From positions 3,658,001-3,722,000 of the forward strand of contig NZ_LS483250.1 of the NCBI RefSeq assembly GCF_900465055.1: a DNA stretch of 64,000 bases, written 5' to 3'. Of this stretch, positions 28,432-39,472 are shown piece after piece. The position numbers and the translations under genes were made by a program. The stretch is from Moritella yayanosii. Lineage in GTDB: Bacteria > Pseudomonadota > Gammaproteobacteria > Enterobacterales > Moritellaceae. The notes below the pieces were generated by a model that was not told the DNA's origin, did no database searches, and worked only from the letters and a program-made list of their open reading frames with translations. Every line of letters begins with the position of its first letter. Within the stretch, counting starts at the first letter, position 1.

Positions 28432-29201
28432 TGATCCATGAAACAGCTATTGTGCATGACAGCGCAAAAATTGGTAATAATGTAAAAATTGGTCCTTGGA
28501 CTACCATTGGCGAAAACGTTGAGATTGGAGATGACTGTGTGATCGCTTCTCATGTGGTTATCAATGGTCCTTGTAAAATTGGTAACGGTAATCGCTTTTT
28601 CCAATTTGGTTCAATTGGTGAAGAGTGCCAAGATCTTAAATATGCGGGTGAAAATACCCGTCTTGAGATCGGTGATAATAACGTGTTTCGTGAAGGCGTT
28701 ACTATTCACCGTGGTACAGTACAAGACCAAGGTTTAACCAAAATTGGTAGCAATAGCTTATTTATGGTGAATGCGCACGTGGCACACGATGTGATCATCG
28801 GTGATAACTGTATTTTTGCTAATAACGCGACATTAGCGGGTCATGTACATATTGGTGATTTCGTTATTTTTGGTGGTCACGCTGCGATCCACCAGTTTGG
28901 TAAAGTCGGTTCTCATGCGTTCATTGCTGGCGGTTCAGTTATCATTAAAGATATCCCTCCTTATGTGATGGCATCGGGTCACCATGCTAAGCCTTTTGGT
29001 ATCAACTCTGAAGGGCTTAAGCGCCGTGGATTTGATGCTGAGGCAATTAAAGCCGTTAAGCGTGCTTACCGGGTATTATTCCGTCAAGGTAATACCGTAA
29101 CCGAAGCGTTAGTTGCATTAGAAGCAAGTGCCAATGAACAACCAAGTGTTGCTTTGTTTACCGCATTTTTAAAAACCAGTGAACGTGGTATTATTCGTTA
29201 A
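28431..29201 (+). CDS. lpxA: UDP-N-acetylglucosamine acyltransferase LpxA
   Basis: First step of lipid A synthesis, moving the hydroxyacyl chain from ACP to UDP-GlcNAc; a soluble trimer with a left-handed beta-helix. Repeats such as [19 protein letters not shown] fill the N-terminal two thirds, and the catalytic histidine lies in [34 protein letters not shown] is the conserved C-terminal helical part. The GTG at 28431, which shares one base with the fabZ stop, gives [14 protein letters not shown], the family N-terminus; the open frame from 28407 adds residues that overlap fabZ. It has 256 residues. Confidence 0.96.
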   Translation: MIHETAIVHDSAKIGNNVKIGPWTTIGENVEIGDDCVIASHVVINGPCKIGNGNRFFQFGSIGEECQDLKYAGENTRLEIGDNNVFREGVTIHRGTVQDQGLTKIGSNSLFMVNAHVAHDVIIGDNCIFANNATLAGHVHIGDFVIFGGHAAIHQFGKVGSHAFIAGGSVIIKDIPPYVMASGHHAKPFGINSEGLKRRGFDAEAIKAVKRAYRVLFRQGNTVTEALVALEASANEQPSVALFTAFLKTSERGIIR

Positions 29202-29226
29202 TCGTATTCTTTATAGATAGCTTACA

Positions 29227-30402
29227 ATGACAACGAAACCATTACGTATTGGTATGATCGCCGGAGAAGTCTCCGGCGATATTCTAGCTGCCGCCCTGAT
29301 CAAAGAAATTAAATCCCGTCACCCTGATGCCATTTTCGAAGGTATTGCTGGACCTCGCATGCAAGCGCTTGGTTTTAATACACTGTTTGAAATGGAAGAG
29401 CTATCTGTATTTGGTCTAGTGGAAGTACTGGGTCGATTACCGCGATTGTTTAAAGTAAAACGGGAAGTTCTTGCCCATTTTAAACAAAACCCGCCCGATA
29501 TCTTCATTGGGGTTGATGCGCCCGATTTTAATATTCCCATTGAATTAAACTTAAAAGCAAACGGTATAAAAACCGTACATTATGTCAGCCCTTCTGTTTG
29601 GGCATGGCGTCAAAAGCGTGTATTCAAGATTAAAAAAGCCGTGGATATGGTGCTCGCCTTTCTGCCATTTGAAAAAGCGTTTTATGATGAATACGATGTA
29701 CCTTGCCGTTTTATTGGCCATACTATGGCCGATGCCATTCCATTGGAAGGCGCCGATAAACAGGCGGCTATTGCAGAACTAAAACTCGATCCTAAGCAAC
29801 GTTACGTGGCGATCTTACCGGGTAGCCGTGCTGGTGAAGTCGGGCTATTGTCGGCCAGTTTTTTAGAAACCGCTATTTTATTAAAACAACGTTTTAGTGA
29901 CTTACAGTTCGTTGTGCCGATGGTGAATGAACAACGTAAAGCACAGTTTCTCGCGATTAAGCAAGAAGTAGCGCCCGATCTCGATGTGATCGTGCTTGAT
30001 GGGCATGCGCGTGAAGCAATGGCGGTGGCAGATGCGGTATTATTGGCATCAGGTACAGCGGCACTCGAAACCATGTTGATGAAGCGTGCGATGGTAGTGG
30101 GTTATCGTGTTAAGCCGATGACGTATAAGATCATGCTACGCTTGATGAAAGCACCGTTTGTATCATTACCCAACTTGTTGGCAAACAAAGAAATTGTCGC
30201 CGAGCGTTTACAAGATGATTGCCAACCCGAGATCTTAGCAGACGAAATGGCCAAACTATTAGAAGCAGACAATGCTAAACTGATGGCACACTTTACCGAG
30301 CTACATAAACTGATCCGGTGTGATGCGGATAAGCAAGCCGCGGATGTCGTGCTTGAATTGATTAATGATAAAAATAATGCAAGGCTAAAGACAGGTAAAT
30401 AA
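29227..30402 (+). CDS. lpxB: Lipid-A-disaccharide synthase LpxB
   Basis: Joins UDP-2,3-diacylglucosamine and lipid X to form the lipid A disaccharide at the inner face of the membrane (glycosyltransferase family 19). [17 protein letters not shown] is the diagnostic N-terminus; [34 protein letters not shown] and [10 protein letters not shown] are family blocks. The 391 residues are near the usual 382. rnhB starts one base after its stop, so the two are certainly cotranscribed. Confidence 0.97.
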   Translation: MTTKPLRIGMIAGEVSGDILAAALIKEIKSRHPDAIFEGIAGPRMQALGFNTLFEMEELSVFGLVEVLGRLPRLFKVKREVLAHFKQNPPDIFIGVDAPDFNIPIELNLKANGIKTVHYVSPSVWAWRQKRVFKIKKAVDMVLAFLPFEKAFYDEYDVPCRFIGHTMADAIPLEGADKQAAIAELKLDPKQRYVAILPGSRAGEVGLLSASFLETAILLKQRFSDLQFVVPMVNEQRKAQFLAIKQEVAPDLDVIVLDGHAREAMAVADAVLLASGTAALETMLMKRAMVVGYRVKPMTYKIMLRLMKAPFVSLPNLLANKEIVAERLQDDCQPEILADEMAKLLEADNAKLMAHFTELHKLIRCDADKQAADVVLELINDKNNARLKTGK

Positions 30403-30403
30403 T

Positions 30404-31003
30404 ATGTATGATGAAGTAATTTACCCTGAGGGGAAACTTGTTGCTGGTGTTGACGAAGTGGGTCGTGGTCCATTAGTCGGTGATGTGGTTACCGCTGCGG
30501 TGATATTAGATCCGAACAATCCCATTGTGGGGCTTACCGATTCAAAAAAATTAAGTGATAAGAAGCGTCAATTGCTCTTTCCTGAAATTAAAGAAAAAGC
30601 ATTAGCGTGGAGTATTGGTCGTTGCAGCCCAAGTGAGATTGATGAACTTAATATTTTACAAGCCACCATGGTCGCAATGCAGCGTGCGGTTGCTGGACTT
30701 GCTCTGCAACCAGAGCATGTATTTATTGATGGTAACCGTTGCCCTGCATTACCGATGCCAGCAGAGGCCATTGTCAAAGGTGATTTGCGCGTGGCAGAAA
30801 TAAGTGCCGCGTCGATCTTAGCAAAAGTAGTCCGTGATGCTGAAATGGATGAACTGCATGAACGTTACCCTGAATATGGCTTTGCGCAGCATAAAGGTTA
30901 CCCAACCAAAGCCCACATGGCAAAGTTAGCGGAACTTGGCCCAACAGCAGAATACCGTAAAAGTTTTAAACCTGTGCAACGTGCGCTCGGTTTATTAAAA
31001 TAA
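30404..31003 (+). CDS. rnhB: Ribonuclease HII
   Basis: Removes ribonucleotides from DNA and cuts RNA in RNA-DNA hybrids. The active-site DE pair is in [17 protein letters not shown] (Asp17, Glu18); further acidic residues are expected in VFIDGNRCP and [15 protein letters not shown]. It has 199 residues, typical of bacterial RNase HII. It follows lpxB by one base and precedes dnaE, the E. coli order. Confidence 0.96.
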   Translation: MYDEVIYPEGKLVAGVDEVGRGPLVGDVVTAAVILDPNNPIVGLTDSKKLSDKKRQLLFPEIKEKALAWSIGRCSPSEIDELNILQATMVAMQRAVAGLALQPEHVFIDGNRCPALPMPAEAIVKGDLRVAEISAASILAKVVRDAEMDELHERYPEYGFAQHKGYPTKAHMAKLAELGPTAEYRKSFKPVQRALGLLK

Positions 31004-31090
31004 GGTGTGGTGGCCTCGCGCCAGCTTACCGTTATTGTTTTTCATTTTATTTTATCTTTATCTACTCTCAATTAGCAGAAAGTCTTAATT

Positions 31091-34000
31091 ATGGCAGAAC
31101 CTCGTTTTATTCACCTGCATTTACACTCTGAATTCTCGATGGTGGACAGCTTAATACGTATGAAACGTTTAGCGCCCCGTTTACAAGAACTCAACATGCC
31201 GGCGATCGCATTAACCGATCAAACCAATATGTGTGCCTTGGTTAAATTCTATGGTGCGATGCAAAAGGCCGGGGTTAAACCCATTCTTGGTGCGGATTTT
31301 TGGGTGCAGAGTGAAGAGTATCCAGAAGAGCAGTTTAAGCTAACCGTATTAGCCAAAGATAACAAAGGCTATAACAACATCACGGTATTGATCTCCAAAG
31401 CATACAGCCGTGGTCATGTTGATGGTCGTGCCATTATTGATAAAGCCTGGTTAGCTGAGCATGCCGAAGGCGTTATCATATTATCTGGTGCGCGTAATGG
31501 TGATATAGGTAAAGCCCTATTAAAAGGTAATGATGCATTAGCGCGACAGTGTTTAACATTTTACCAAGCACACTTCCCCGATAGCTATTATCTTGAGTTG
31601 ATCCGTACTGGACGTCAAGACGAAGAAGCCTATCTGCACATGGCTGTCGATTTTGCCAGCCAGCATCAGTTACCTGTTGTTGCCACCAATGATGTGGTGT
31701 TCTTAGCTGCAGAAGAGTTTGATGCCCATGAAATTAGGGTATCGATCCATGACGGTTATACGTTAGAAGATAAACGACGACCAAAATTATACAGCAAAGA
31801 ACAATACTTACGCAGTGAAGATGAAATGTGTGCGTTATTTGCTGATATTCCAGAAGCGCTGGCTAACTCAGTTGAAATTGCCAAGCGTTGTAATGCCACG
31901 GTACGCTTAGGTGAAAATTTCCTGCCTAACTTTCCAACCGGTGAACTGTCGACTGCAGATTTCTTAGTCAAAGTATCCGCAGATGGTTTAGTCGAACGTT
32001 TAGATTTTTTATTCCCCGATCCCGCAGAACGTGAACGCCAACGTCCTGCCTATGAAGATCGCCTCGAGATCGAATTAAAAGTAATTAACGACATGGGTTT
32101 CCCTGGTTACTTCCTGATCGTGATGGAGTTTATCCAATGGAGTAAGGACAACAATATTCCAGTTGGACCAGGTCGAGGGTCCGGTGCCGGTTCATTAGTG
32201 GCTTATGCACTGAAGATTACCGATCTTGATCCACTGGAATACGAATTACTGTTCGAACGTTTCTTAAATCCAGAACGTGTCTCGATGCCCGATTTCGATG
32301 TCGATTTCTGTATGGATCGCCGTGACGAGGTGATTGATCACGTGGCCGAATTGTATGGCCGCGATGCAGTAAGTCAGATCATTACCTTTGGTACCATGGC
32401 GGCAAAAGCGGTTATCCGTGATGTTGGTCGGGTACTGGGTCATCCGTTTGGGTTTGTTGATCGTATTTCTAAGCTGATCCCGGGCGATCCGGGCATGACC
32501 TTAGCCAAAGCCTGGGATGTTGAACCACGTTTGGATGAAATGTATCAAGGTGATGAAGAAGTACGCGCGCTGGTTGATATGGCGCGTATTCTGGAAGGTG
32601 TAATACGTAACGCGGGTAAACATGCTGGTGGTGTGGTTATTTCACCTACCGTGATCACTGATTTTGCCCCATTGTATTGTGATGATTCAGGTAATAATCC
32701 GGTTACCCAGTTTGACAAGAACGATGTGGAAGAAGCCGGGCTGGTTAAATTCGATTTCTTGGGTCTACGCACCTTAACCATTATTCAGTGGGCACTGGAT
32801 ATGGCGAATCCGCATCTCGTGAAGCAAGGTAAAAAAGAGATTCGTATTGAGTCGATTGATATTACCGATCGAAGGTGTTTTGACTTATTACAGCGCTCAG
32901 AAACGACCGCGGTATTCCAGTTAGAATCACGTGGTATGAAGGATCTGATCCGTCGTCTAAAACCCGATAACTTTGAAGATATGATCGCGCTGGTGGCCTT
33001 GTTCCGTCCCGGTCCATTGCAATCAGGCATGGTCGATAACTTTATTGACCGTAAACACGGTCGAGAAAAAGTATCTTACCCAGATGCCCAATATCAACAT
33101 GAATCGTTGAAAGAAATTCTCGATCCGACCTACGGCATTATCTTGTATCAAGAACAAGTCATGCAGATTGCCCAAGTCTTATCTGGTTATACCCTCGGCG
33201 GCGCCGACATGTTACGCCGTGCTATGGGTAAGAAAAAACCAGAAGAGATGGAAAAACAGCGTGGTACTTTCAAAGAAGGTGCGATCAATAACGGTGTCGA
33301 CGGTGACCTGGCGATGAAGATCTTCGATCTGGTCGAAAAGTTCGCGGGTTACGGTTTCAACAAGTCCCACTCCGCGGCTTATGCACTGGTATCGTATCAA
33401 ACGCTGTGGATGAAGACCCATTATCCTTCTTATTTCATGGCCGCAGTGATGTCTGCTGATATGGATAATACCGATAAAGTGGTGACCTTGGTTGATGAAG
33501 TGGAACGCATGGGGCTAACGTTGTTATCGCCGGATGTGAACAAAGGTCTATTTAAGTTTAATGTGGAAGAAGACCATACTATTATTTATGGTCTCGGGGC
33601 GATTAAAGGCGTGGGCGAAGGCCCTATTGATGCCATTATTGCTGCCCGTGACAGTGGGGGTGAATTCTCCGATCTGTTTGATTTCTGTAACCGTGTTAAT
33701 TTGAAAAAGATCAGTAAACGGATCATGGGAAAACTGATTTACGCCGGCGCATTAGATAAATTAGGTCCTCATCGCGCCGCCTTACATGCTACATTACCGG
33801 AAGCAATGAAAGCCGCGGCGCAACACGCGATGGCCGAAGCGCATGGCCAAAGCGACTTGTTTGGTATTTTAACCACTGAACCAGAAGAAATTGAAAGTAA
33901 GTTTGCGGATGTACCTAAATGGCCTGATAAAGTATGGCTGGAAGGGGAGCGCGAAACCTTAGGTCTTTACCTTACTGGTCATCCAATTAATCAGTATATT

Positions 34001-34570
34001 AAAGAAATTAAGCGTTATTCGACTAATCGCTTGAAAGATGTAAAACCGACCGAACGTGGTAAAGTCGTTACCGCGGTGGGTCTCGTTATTTCTGCACAAG
34101 TTAAAGTGACGAAGAAAGGTACCCGTATGGGGATCTTAGAGATTGATGATAAAAGTGGCCGCTTAAGTGTGATGTTTTTCTCAGAAGCGTTTGAACGTTA
34201 TGAGGAATATATCGCCAAAGATCGCATTTTAGTGATTACTGGAGAGGTCAGCTTTGACGATTTCAATGGCGGGTATAAGATGACCGCCAGAGAAGTTATG
34301 GATATTGAAACTGCGCGAGAACGTTATGCGCGTGGTATCACATTGCAGTTAAATGCAGAAAAAATAAATGATACGTTTATGGGTAAGTTTATGGAAACAC
34401 TTGAACCTTATCGTGCGGGTACTTGTCCCATAAATATAGTTTATCAACGCGCCGACGCGAAGGCTAAATTAACTTTAGGTGTCGAATGGCGAGTATCGCC
34501 CACGGATGAGCTTTTATATGAATTAGAGCTGATGCTTGGGTCGGGAAATGTTGATCTTGAATTTGATTAG
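31091..34570 (+). CDS. dnaE: DNA polymerase III subunit alpha
   Basis: Catalytic subunit of the replicative polymerase. The N-terminal PHP domain starts [15 protein letters not shown], and the polymerase active site is at [15 protein letters not shown] with Asp401 and Asp403, the same numbers as in E. coli. [14 protein letters not shown] and the fingers segment [19 protein letters not shown] are conserved. An OB fold lies near 990-1070 and a tau-binding tail follows. The length of 1159 is close to the 1160 of E. coli. It precedes accA by 66 bases. Confidence 0.98.
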   Translation: MAEPRFIHLHLHSEFSMVDSLIRMKRLAPRLQELNMPAIALTDQTNMCALVKFYGAMQKAGVKPILGADFWVQSEEYPEEQFKLTVLAKDNKGYNNITVLISKAYSRGHVDGRAIIDKAWLAEHAEGVIILSGARNGDIGKALLKGNDALARQCLTFYQAHFPDSYYLELIRTGRQDEEAYLHMAVDFASQHQLPVVATNDVVFLAAEEFDAHEIRVSIHDGYTLEDKRRPKLYSKEQYLRSEDEMCALFADIPEALANSVEIAKRCNATVRLGENFLPNFPTGELSTADFLVKVSADGLVERLDFLFPDPAERERQRPAYEDRLEIELKVINDMGFPGYFLIVMEFIQWSKDNNIPVGPGRGSGAGSLVAYALKITDLDPLEYELLFERFLNPERVSMPDFDVDFCMDRRDEVIDHVAELYGRDAVSQIITFGTMAAKAVIRDVGRVLGHPFGFVDRISKLIPGDPGMTLAKAWDVEPRLDEMYQGDEEVRALVDMARILEGVIRNAGKHAGGVVISPTVITDFAPLYCDDSGNNPVTQFDKNDVEEAGLVKFDFLGLRTLTIIQWALDMANPHLVKQGKKEIRIESIDITDRRCFDLLQRSETTAVFQLESRGMKDLIRRLKPDNFEDMIALVALFRPGPLQSGMVDNFIDRKHGREKVSYPDAQYQHESLKEILDPTYGIILYQEQVMQIAQVLSGYTLGGADMLRRAMGKKKPEEMEKQRGTFKEGAINNGVDGDLAMKIFDLVEKFAGYGFNKSHSAAYALVSYQTLWMKTHYPSYFMAAVMSADMDNTDKVVTLVDEVERMGLTLLSPDVNKGLFKFNVEEDHTIIYGLGAIKGVGEGPIDAIIAARDSGGEFSDLFDFCNRVNLKKISKRIMGKLIYAGALDKLGPHRAALHATLPEAMKAAAQHAMAEAHGQSDLFGILTTEPEEIESKFADVPKWPDKVWLEGERETLGLYLTGHPINQYIKEIKRYSTNRLKDVKPTERGKVVTAVGLVISAQVKVTKKGTRMGILEIDDKSGRLSVMFFSEAFERYEEYIAKDRILVITGEVSFDDFNGGYKMTAREVMDIETARERYARGITLQLNAEKINDTFMGKFMETLEPYRAGTCPINIVYQRADAKAKLTLGVEWRVSPTDELLYELELMLGSGNVDLEFD

Positions 34571-34636
34571 TGCTGACGTTACAAGATTGTCGTCATTAGC
34601 CATTTGCAATAATATTAGATAAGGAAGCAGCGCCTC

Positions 34637-35587
34637 ATGGCCATAAATTTTTTAGATTTTGAACAGCCGATTGCAGAATTGCAGGCTCAGATCAATGAAT
34701 TAAAACTTGTGACTAACAATACTGATGATGTTGATCTACAAGATGAAATATTTCGTTTAGAAAAGAAGAATGCAGAACTAACCACCAAAATATTCAGTAA
34801 TTTGAAACCTTGGGATGTCGCTAAGATGGCGCGTCATCCACAGCGTCCTTATACCCTTGATTATATCGAGCATGTGTTTACCGATTTCGATGAACTTGCT
34901 GGTGATCGTGCGTTTGCGGATGATAAAGCCATGGTTGGCGGTACTGCGCGTTTAGATGGCATGCCAGTAATGATCATTGGCCAGCAAAAAGGCCGTGATA
35001 CCAAGGAAAAATTAAGACGTAACTTTGGTATGCCGCGTCCAGAGGGTTACCGTAAAGCCTTGCGTTTAATGAAAATGGCTGAAAAATTCAACATGCCAAT
35101 CATTACCTTTATTGATACCCCAGGTGCTTATCCTGGTGTTGGTGCTGAAGAACGTGGTCAAAGTGAAGCGATTGCACGTAACTTAAAAGAAATGGCTGGG
35201 CTTACAGTACCGATTGTTTGTACTGTGATTGGCGAAGGTGGTTCGGGTGGTGCATTGGCGATTGGTGTGGGTGATCGCGTTAATATGTTGCAGTACAGTA
35301 CTTATTCGGTGATCTCACCAGAAGGTTGTGCGTCAATCTTATGGAAATCTGCTGATAAAGCCCCTTTAGCTGCGGAAGCAATGGGCATCACTGCTGAGCG
35401 ACTCAAGAGTTTAGATTTGATTCATACCGTGATCTCAGAACCACTCGGTGGCGCACATCGAGATATACCTTTAATGGCTGCTAATTTGAAAGAGCGCCTT
35501 AAAGCGGATCTTGCTGAGCTGACCCCGCTCGGGCATGAAATATTGTTAGAGCAACGTTATGAGCGTCTAATGTCATTTGGTATGTAA
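34637..35587 (+). CDS. accA: Acetyl-CoA carboxylase carboxyltransferase subunit alpha
   Basis: Forms, with AccD, the half of acetyl-CoA carboxylase that moves the carboxyl group from biotin to acetyl-CoA, making malonyl-CoA for fatty acid synthesis. [18 protein letters not shown] opens the protein; [20 protein letters not shown] and [18 protein letters not shown] are the crotonase-fold motifs that stabilise the oxyanion. It has 316 residues. It ends the long plus-strand run, with a strong terminator 60 bases on. Confidence 0.97.
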   Translation: MAINFLDFEQPIAELQAQINELKLVTNNTDDVDLQDEIFRLEKKNAELTTKIFSNLKPWDVAKMARHPQRPYTLDYIEHVFTDFDELAGDRAFADDKAMVGGTARLDGMPVMIIGQQKGRDTKEKLRRNFGMPRPEGYRKALRLMKMAEKFNMPIITFIDTPGAYPGVGAEERGQSEAIARNLKEMAGLTVPIVCTVIGEGGSGGALAIGVGDRVNMLQYSTYSVISPEGCASILWKSADKAPLAAEAMGITAERLKSLDLIHTVISEPLGGAHRDIPLMAANLKERLKADLAELTPLGHEILLEQRYERLMSFGM

Positions 35588-35648
35588 GCAGCTATATGCT
35601 AAGCGTTATAACGCTACATTGCTATAATGATACAGAGTAATATGGATG

Positions 35649-35683
35649 AAACCGCTGATAGCGTTATTAGCGGTTTTTTTATA
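35649..35683 (+). terminator. Rho-independent terminator after accA
   Basis: AAACCGCTGATA and TATTAGCGGTTT pair over 12 positions with one G-U wobble around a four-base loop, followed by T to about 35680. It closes the rpsB-accA gene run and precedes tilS. Confidence 0.9.
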
Positions 35684-35733
35684 TCTATCACGTTTCGGTA
35701 TATACTGTTCTGCTCTATTCTATTCTAACTGTG

Positions 35734-37146
35734 ATGATAACTGTGGTTACTAACGTCGATCTCTTCTCAACATTTCAGCACGTGTTACAGCCGTTAACGC
35801 TCAAACCTTTACAGGTCGTGCTTGCTTATAGCGGTGGCCTTGATTCTCATGTGTTATTGCATTTACTGGCTCGTTATCAGCACCTATATCCACAACATGC
35901 TTACCTTGCAGTGCATGTGCACCACGGTTTAAGTGACAATGCCGATGCTTGGTTAGGCCATTGTCAGCAAACTGCTGCGGCGTTAGGGATTAACTTTATC
36001 GCCGAAAAGGTGGTGCTTAATGTTGGCCGTCGAGAAAGTTTAGAAGCACAAGCGCGCACCGCCCGTTATCAAGCGATAGCAAAGCATCTTAATAATGGCT
36101 CGTTATTATTACTTGGCCAGCATCTTGATGATCAGCTTGAAACATTCTTGTTGCAGCTTAAGCGTGGTGCGGGTGTAAAAGGCTTGTCGGCAATGGCTGC
36201 ACAGATGCCCTTTTCATTACAAGAAAACTGCCTAATAGTCCGTCCTTTACTGACTCATCCGCAGCAAATGTTAGTGGATTATGCCAGCCAAGCACAATTA
36301 TCTTGGGTCGAAGACGAAAGCAATAATGACCAGAGCTATGATCGTAACTTCTTACGTCATCAAATTATTCCTAGCTTAAAACTGCGTTGGCCGGGTATTG
36401 CGCATGCCGTGCATCGCAGCGCCGAGCTCTGCGCCGAGCAGCAGGCATTAGCAGATGAAATTGCAGAAATAGATGTAGTGACTTGTGCGCATTCTTTTAG
36501 TGGATTAAATATTGCTGGATTAGCTAAATTATCAAAAATTCGCCGTAACAATGTCATGCGTTTTTGGCTTGCAGCTCAATACTTACCGATGCCAAGCCGT
36601 CACCATTTAGATAAAGTATGGTTAGAAGTAGTGAATGCCGCTGATGATGCCAATCCTCAATTGCGCTGGCAGGCCGGTGAGTTTCGCCGTTATCAAGGTG
36701 TGCTGTATAATCAGCAGCAATATGCAGCGTTAAAAGACGTCGTCATAACGCTTGAACATACCCTATCTCAACGTATTACATTACCTGACAATATTGGTAC
36801 CTTACATTTACAGGATCTGATACAAGACACAATACACAACAAGAGTGGCGTTGATAGCAGCAATGCTATTGGCGATAATGATAGCGGTTGCTGTGTGAAA
36901 GCGCCGCTCGCACATGACAAGGTGACTATTCGTTTCCGCGGCGAAGGTACATGTCACCCCGTTGGACGTAGTGGCTCGCGTAGTATTAAAAAGTTATACC
37001 AAGAATATCAGGTCGCACCTTGGTTACGCGATCGTATCCCATTAATCTATTATGGCGAAGCGCTGGTGTGTGCGGTTGGGCTTTGGGTGTGTAAGGGCTA
37101 CGAAGCGCAAGCAGGTTTATATTGGCATGTCACTCGTGAGCGATAG
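35734..37146 (+). CDS. tilS: tRNA(Ile)-lysidine synthase TilS
   Basis: Adds lysine to cytidine 34 of the CAU-anticodon tRNA-Ile, changing both its codon reading and its charging. The ATP pyrophosphatase loop is LAYSGGLDSHVLLHLL, and HVHHGLSDNADAW and LGQHLDDQLETFLLQLKRG are family motifs of the catalytic domain. A central substrate domain follows, and a C-terminal TilS domain has GEGTCHPVGRSGSRSIKKLY. It has 470 residues from the ATG at 35734 (GTG at 35731 is also possible); no strong ribosome-binding site is visible. In E. coli it also lies shortly after accA. Confidence 0.94.
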   Translation: MITVVTNVDLFSTFQHVLQPLTLKPLQVVLAYSGGLDSHVLLHLLARYQHLYPQHAYLAVHVHHGLSDNADAWLGHCQQTAAALGINFIAEKVVLNVGRRESLEAQARTARYQAIAKHLNNGSLLLLGQHLDDQLETFLLQLKRGAGVKGLSAMAAQMPFSLQENCLIVRPLLTHPQQMLVDYASQAQLSWVEDESNNDQSYDRNFLRHQIIPSLKLRWPGIAHAVHRSAELCAEQQALADEIAEIDVVTCAHSFSGLNIAGLAKLSKIRRNNVMRFWLAAQYLPMPSRHHLDKVWLEVVNAADDANPQLRWQAGEFRRYQGVLYNQQQYAALKDVVITLEHTLSQRITLPDNIGTLHLQDLIQDTIHNKSGVDSSNAIGDNDSGCCVKAPLAHDKVTIRFRGEGTCHPVGRSGSRSIKKLYQEYQVAPWLRDRIPLIYYGEALVCAVGLWVCKGYEAQAGLYWHVTRER

Positions 37147-37152
37147 GATGTT

Positions 37153-37188
37153 ATGACAGTATATGATGACAGTATATGATGACAGTAT
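37153..37188 (+). repeat. Short tandem repeat, 13-bp unit, under three copies
   Basis: GACAGT recurs at 37155, 37168 and 37181, with the unit GACAGTATATGAT repeated. It begins just after the tilS stop codon, in non-coding DNA. It may be a slippage product. Confidence 0.6.
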
Positions 37189-37207
37189 GGCATAATTTGA
37201 GTTAGTC

Positions 37208-37236
37208 AAAAAAAGCAGATGAATAAATCCATCTGC
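37208..37236 (-). terminator. Rho-independent terminator of hutXZ
   Basis: On the minus strand GCAGATG, an eight-base loop and CATCTGC are followed by seven T. It lies about 45 bases past the hutZ stop codon and faces the end of tilS. Confidence 0.85.
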
Positions 37237-37281
37237 TGCTATTTCTATTTAAAGCTATATTATTAGCTTATAATGAACGGA

Positions 37282-37815
37282 TTATTCAGCTTCTTCTTTG
37301 ATCGGCTGATGCCCTTTTTCTAAGTGCACGAAGTCAATATCGTCATTACCGTTCACCGTATACGCTTTACCGAAACCTCTCACGTAGCGACCTGTTTGTG
37401 GTTCGATACGGAATAGACGGAAATCACTTAGCCCGCTTAGATTCGTAATAATTTCACCAAAACGTGCCTCTAAGGCTGGGATAGCCTGTGCCCATGTATC
37501 ACTTTCACGATCAATCACTGCAGCGTTGGCTTTGTAGGTTAGACGGTGACGGGCAAAGATTTGTTTAGCGCCTTGCTCATCTTCTAATAGCATGAAAGAC
37601 AGATTCGGATTCATGAGTAAATTCTGAGTATGCTCTGCAATCTCACTGATTAAAATGTAATAACCATCCGCTAAACGAACAAAGGGTGCATAGCTGATAT
37701 GTGGGTACCCATCTGCGCTCAATGTTGATAAAATTAACGTTTGACGCTCTTCTCTAAACGCTGCAATTTTCGGTTGTAAGCGATTTTCTAAGCGCTCTTG
37801 TTTGTTCATCATCAT
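37282..37815 (-). CDS. hutZ: Haem utilisation protein HutZ (HugZ family)
   Basis: A cytoplasmic haem-binding protein of the split-barrel flavin-binding fold that degrades haem in Vibrio cholerae. The 177 residues align with V. cholerae HutZ: His169 in LEKGHQPIKEE corresponds to its axial haem ligand, and Asp131 in GLSDFRLFRIEPQTGRYVRGFG to the aspartate that tunes it (family knowledge, numbering offset by one). ADGYPHISYAPFVR near 34-47 is the fold's core. It is 24 bases after hutX and ends at a strong terminator. Three Met codons open the frame; the first is used here. Confidence 0.93.
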   Translation of the reverse strand: MMMNKQERLENRLQPKIAAFREERQTLILSTLSADGYPHISYAPFVRLADGYYILISEIAEHTQNLLMNPNLSFMLLEDEQGAKQIFARHRLTYKANAAVIDRESDTWAQAIPALEARFGEIITNLSGLSDFRLFRIEPQTGRYVRGFGKAYTVNGNDDIDFVHLEKGHQPIKEEAE

Positions 37816-37839
37816 GATCTGAGTGTCCGTTATATATGT

Positions 37840-38376
37840 TTAATTAGTAACGATAGCGATAGTTTCGTTGCAGACTGTTTGCGTTGATAGTGCATTAAAA
37901 CGTGCTATTTGTTCTGGGTTTACTTCGCCATTTTTATCACGACCGAGGTAAATCTTAAATACGCTGTTACCTTTATGGTCAAAGAATTGCACGTAGTAGC
38001 TTAATTTACCGCGTACTTTACGGGTAAGTAAGGCAATTACAGATAGATTGTCAAGCTTGAGATGGCCTTGTAAGCCGTCACTATCATGCAATAAATTGTA
38101 ATAACCGTAAGCATTTTTCCCTTTCGGGAATGGCGCCTTTACCTCAAAGACAAAACCAGAGACTTCAATAATACAAGTCACTTTCCCCCAGTCTGCAATA
38201 TCGGTTAATAAGCCTTGTGCGTGTTCAACTGGCAGCATATTCACTTCTTGCTCTGGCAATGTTTGGATCACCTCAAGTTCACTGCAATTTAATTCAAGTG
38301 CAACCTCAATGCTTCTTAATCGAGGTTTATCTGTCATTAGCTGATGAATCGCATTCCGAGTTGAGTTTTTGTGCAT
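37840..38376 (-). CDS. hutX: Cytosolic haem carrier protein HutX
   Basis: Binds haem in the cytoplasm and passes it to HutZ. The 178 residues match the HutX/HuvX family: a helical N-terminus (RSIEVALELNCSELEVIQTLP), then a beta-rich domain with VFEVKAPFPKGKNAYGYYNL and LRGKLSYYVQFFDHKGNSVFKIYLG-like segments. It is the first gene of the minus-strand hutXZ unit. Its promoter region is shared with hutB and holds a Fur-like palindrome. hutW, often beside these genes in Vibrio, is absent here. Confidence 0.92.
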   Translation of the reverse strand: MHKNSTRNAIHQLMTDKPRLRSIEVALELNCSELEVIQTLPEQEVNMLPVEHAQGLLTDIADWGKVTCIIEVSGFVFEVKAPFPKGKNAYGYYNLLHDSDGLQGHLKLDNLSVIALLTRKVRGKLSYYVQFFDHKGNSVFKIYLGRDKNGEVNPEQIARFNALSTQTVCNETIAIVTN

Positions 38377-38440
38377 ATTGTTAAGCCTTTAAATGACCTT
38401 GTGATCGAGGTAGTGAGTGCAGATTAATATAGTACTAATG

Positions 38441-38469
38441 ATAATGCAACCAATTCTCATTTGCATTAT
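38441..38469. promoter_or_regulatory. Probable Fur box between hutX and hutB
   Basis: ATAATGCAA (38441-38449) and TTGCATTAT (38461-38469) form a perfect inverted repeat with an 11-base centre, preceded by TAATGATAATGC, which resembles the GATAATGAT units bound by the iron regulator Fur. It lies 65 bases from the hutX start and 129 from hutB, so it could control both directions. Confidence 0.6.
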
Positions 38470-38597
38470 GGTGGTTTGTTATTTACACTAGCGAACAAAT
38501 ATTAGTGATGTTTAAGGATAGTCTGTGATCCGCTATGGCTATATTTATTTAACTATCATTATAAAAATTATTAAATTAACTCTGGGTTGGAATGTAG

Positions 38598-39464
38598 ATG
38601 AATAAGGTTTGGATTAGCGTTGGTTGTTTTTTATTGTCATTCGGTAGTGTGGCCGGAGACCGTATCATTAGTGCGGGCGCTGGTGTTACTGAACTATTAA
38701 TTGCCTTGGACAAACAAGATGATCTGGTTGCTGTCGATTTGACTAGTCGTTTTGCGGCGGTAGCTAAATTACCTGTGGTTGGTTATCACCGTCAACTGTC
38801 TGCAGAAGGATTATTATCATTAGCACCTGATATACTAATTGGTAGCAGTGAAATGGGCCCGCAATCAACGCTTGATCTATTATCCCAAAGTGGTGTTAAT
38901 GTGATGGTACTCCCGACTGAAACAACCACAAAAAACCTGCTTGATACCATTACTTTACTCGGTGATAAATTAGATAGAAAATCACAAGCTAAGCAATTAA
39001 TTATCAAGCTTGACCATGACATTAAGCAGTTAGAAGCAAATCAACAACAAATAAAAACACCTAAAACCATGCTGTTCTTACTGTTAAATGATAAAGGTAC
39101 TTATACGGCGGCAGGCCGTAATACTACAGCGCACTCGGTAATGACATTAGCCGGCGCGGTTAATCCAGCCGCAGCGCTTAATGCTTACCAAGCATTATCC
39201 GCAGAAGCGTTCTTGGCAATGGCGCCAGAAAGTATCTTAGTCAGTGGCCGGCATTGGCAGAAATATCAAGATATCGATACCTTAATTGCGGCAATGCCAT
39301 TATTAGCACAAACGCCTGCAGGTCGTAACAAAGCGATTTATGTCATTGATGGCCGAGCGCTAATCGGTGGCTTAGGCTTGAATAGTATTGAGCAGGCAAA
39401 ACAGTTACAGGTTAAGTTATACCCGTATTTATCAGCAAATTTAGAGCTTGAATTAAAGAATTAA
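38598..39464 (+). CDS. hutB: Haemin ABC transporter substrate-binding protein HutB
   Basis: Periplasmic protein that receives haem after outer-membrane import and delivers it to HutCD. The signal peptide is MNKVWISVGCFLLSFGSVAG. The mature protein is a class III (BtuF-like) binding protein: DRIISAGAGVTELLIALDKQ opens the first lobe, VVGYHRQLSAEGLLSLAPDI follows, and a long helix links the lobes (about 115-145). It has 288 residues. GGAAT lies before the ATG. hutC begins 9 bases after its stop, so the three transporter genes form one unit. Confidence 0.92.
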   Translation: MNKVWISVGCFLLSFGSVAGDRIISAGAGVTELLIALDKQDDLVAVDLTSRFAAVAKLPVVGYHRQLSAEGLLSLAPDILIGSSEMGPQSTLDLLSQSGVNVMVLPTETTTKNLLDTITLLGDKLDRKSQAKQLIIKLDHDIKQLEANQQQIKTPKTMLFLLLNDKGTYTAAGRNTTAHSVMTLAGAVNPAAALNAYQALSAEAFLAMAPESILVSGRHWQKYQDIDTLIAAMPLLAQTPAGRNKAIYVIDGRALIGGLGLNSIEQAKQLQVKLYPYLSANLELELKN

Positions 39465-39472
39465 GGGCGTAT

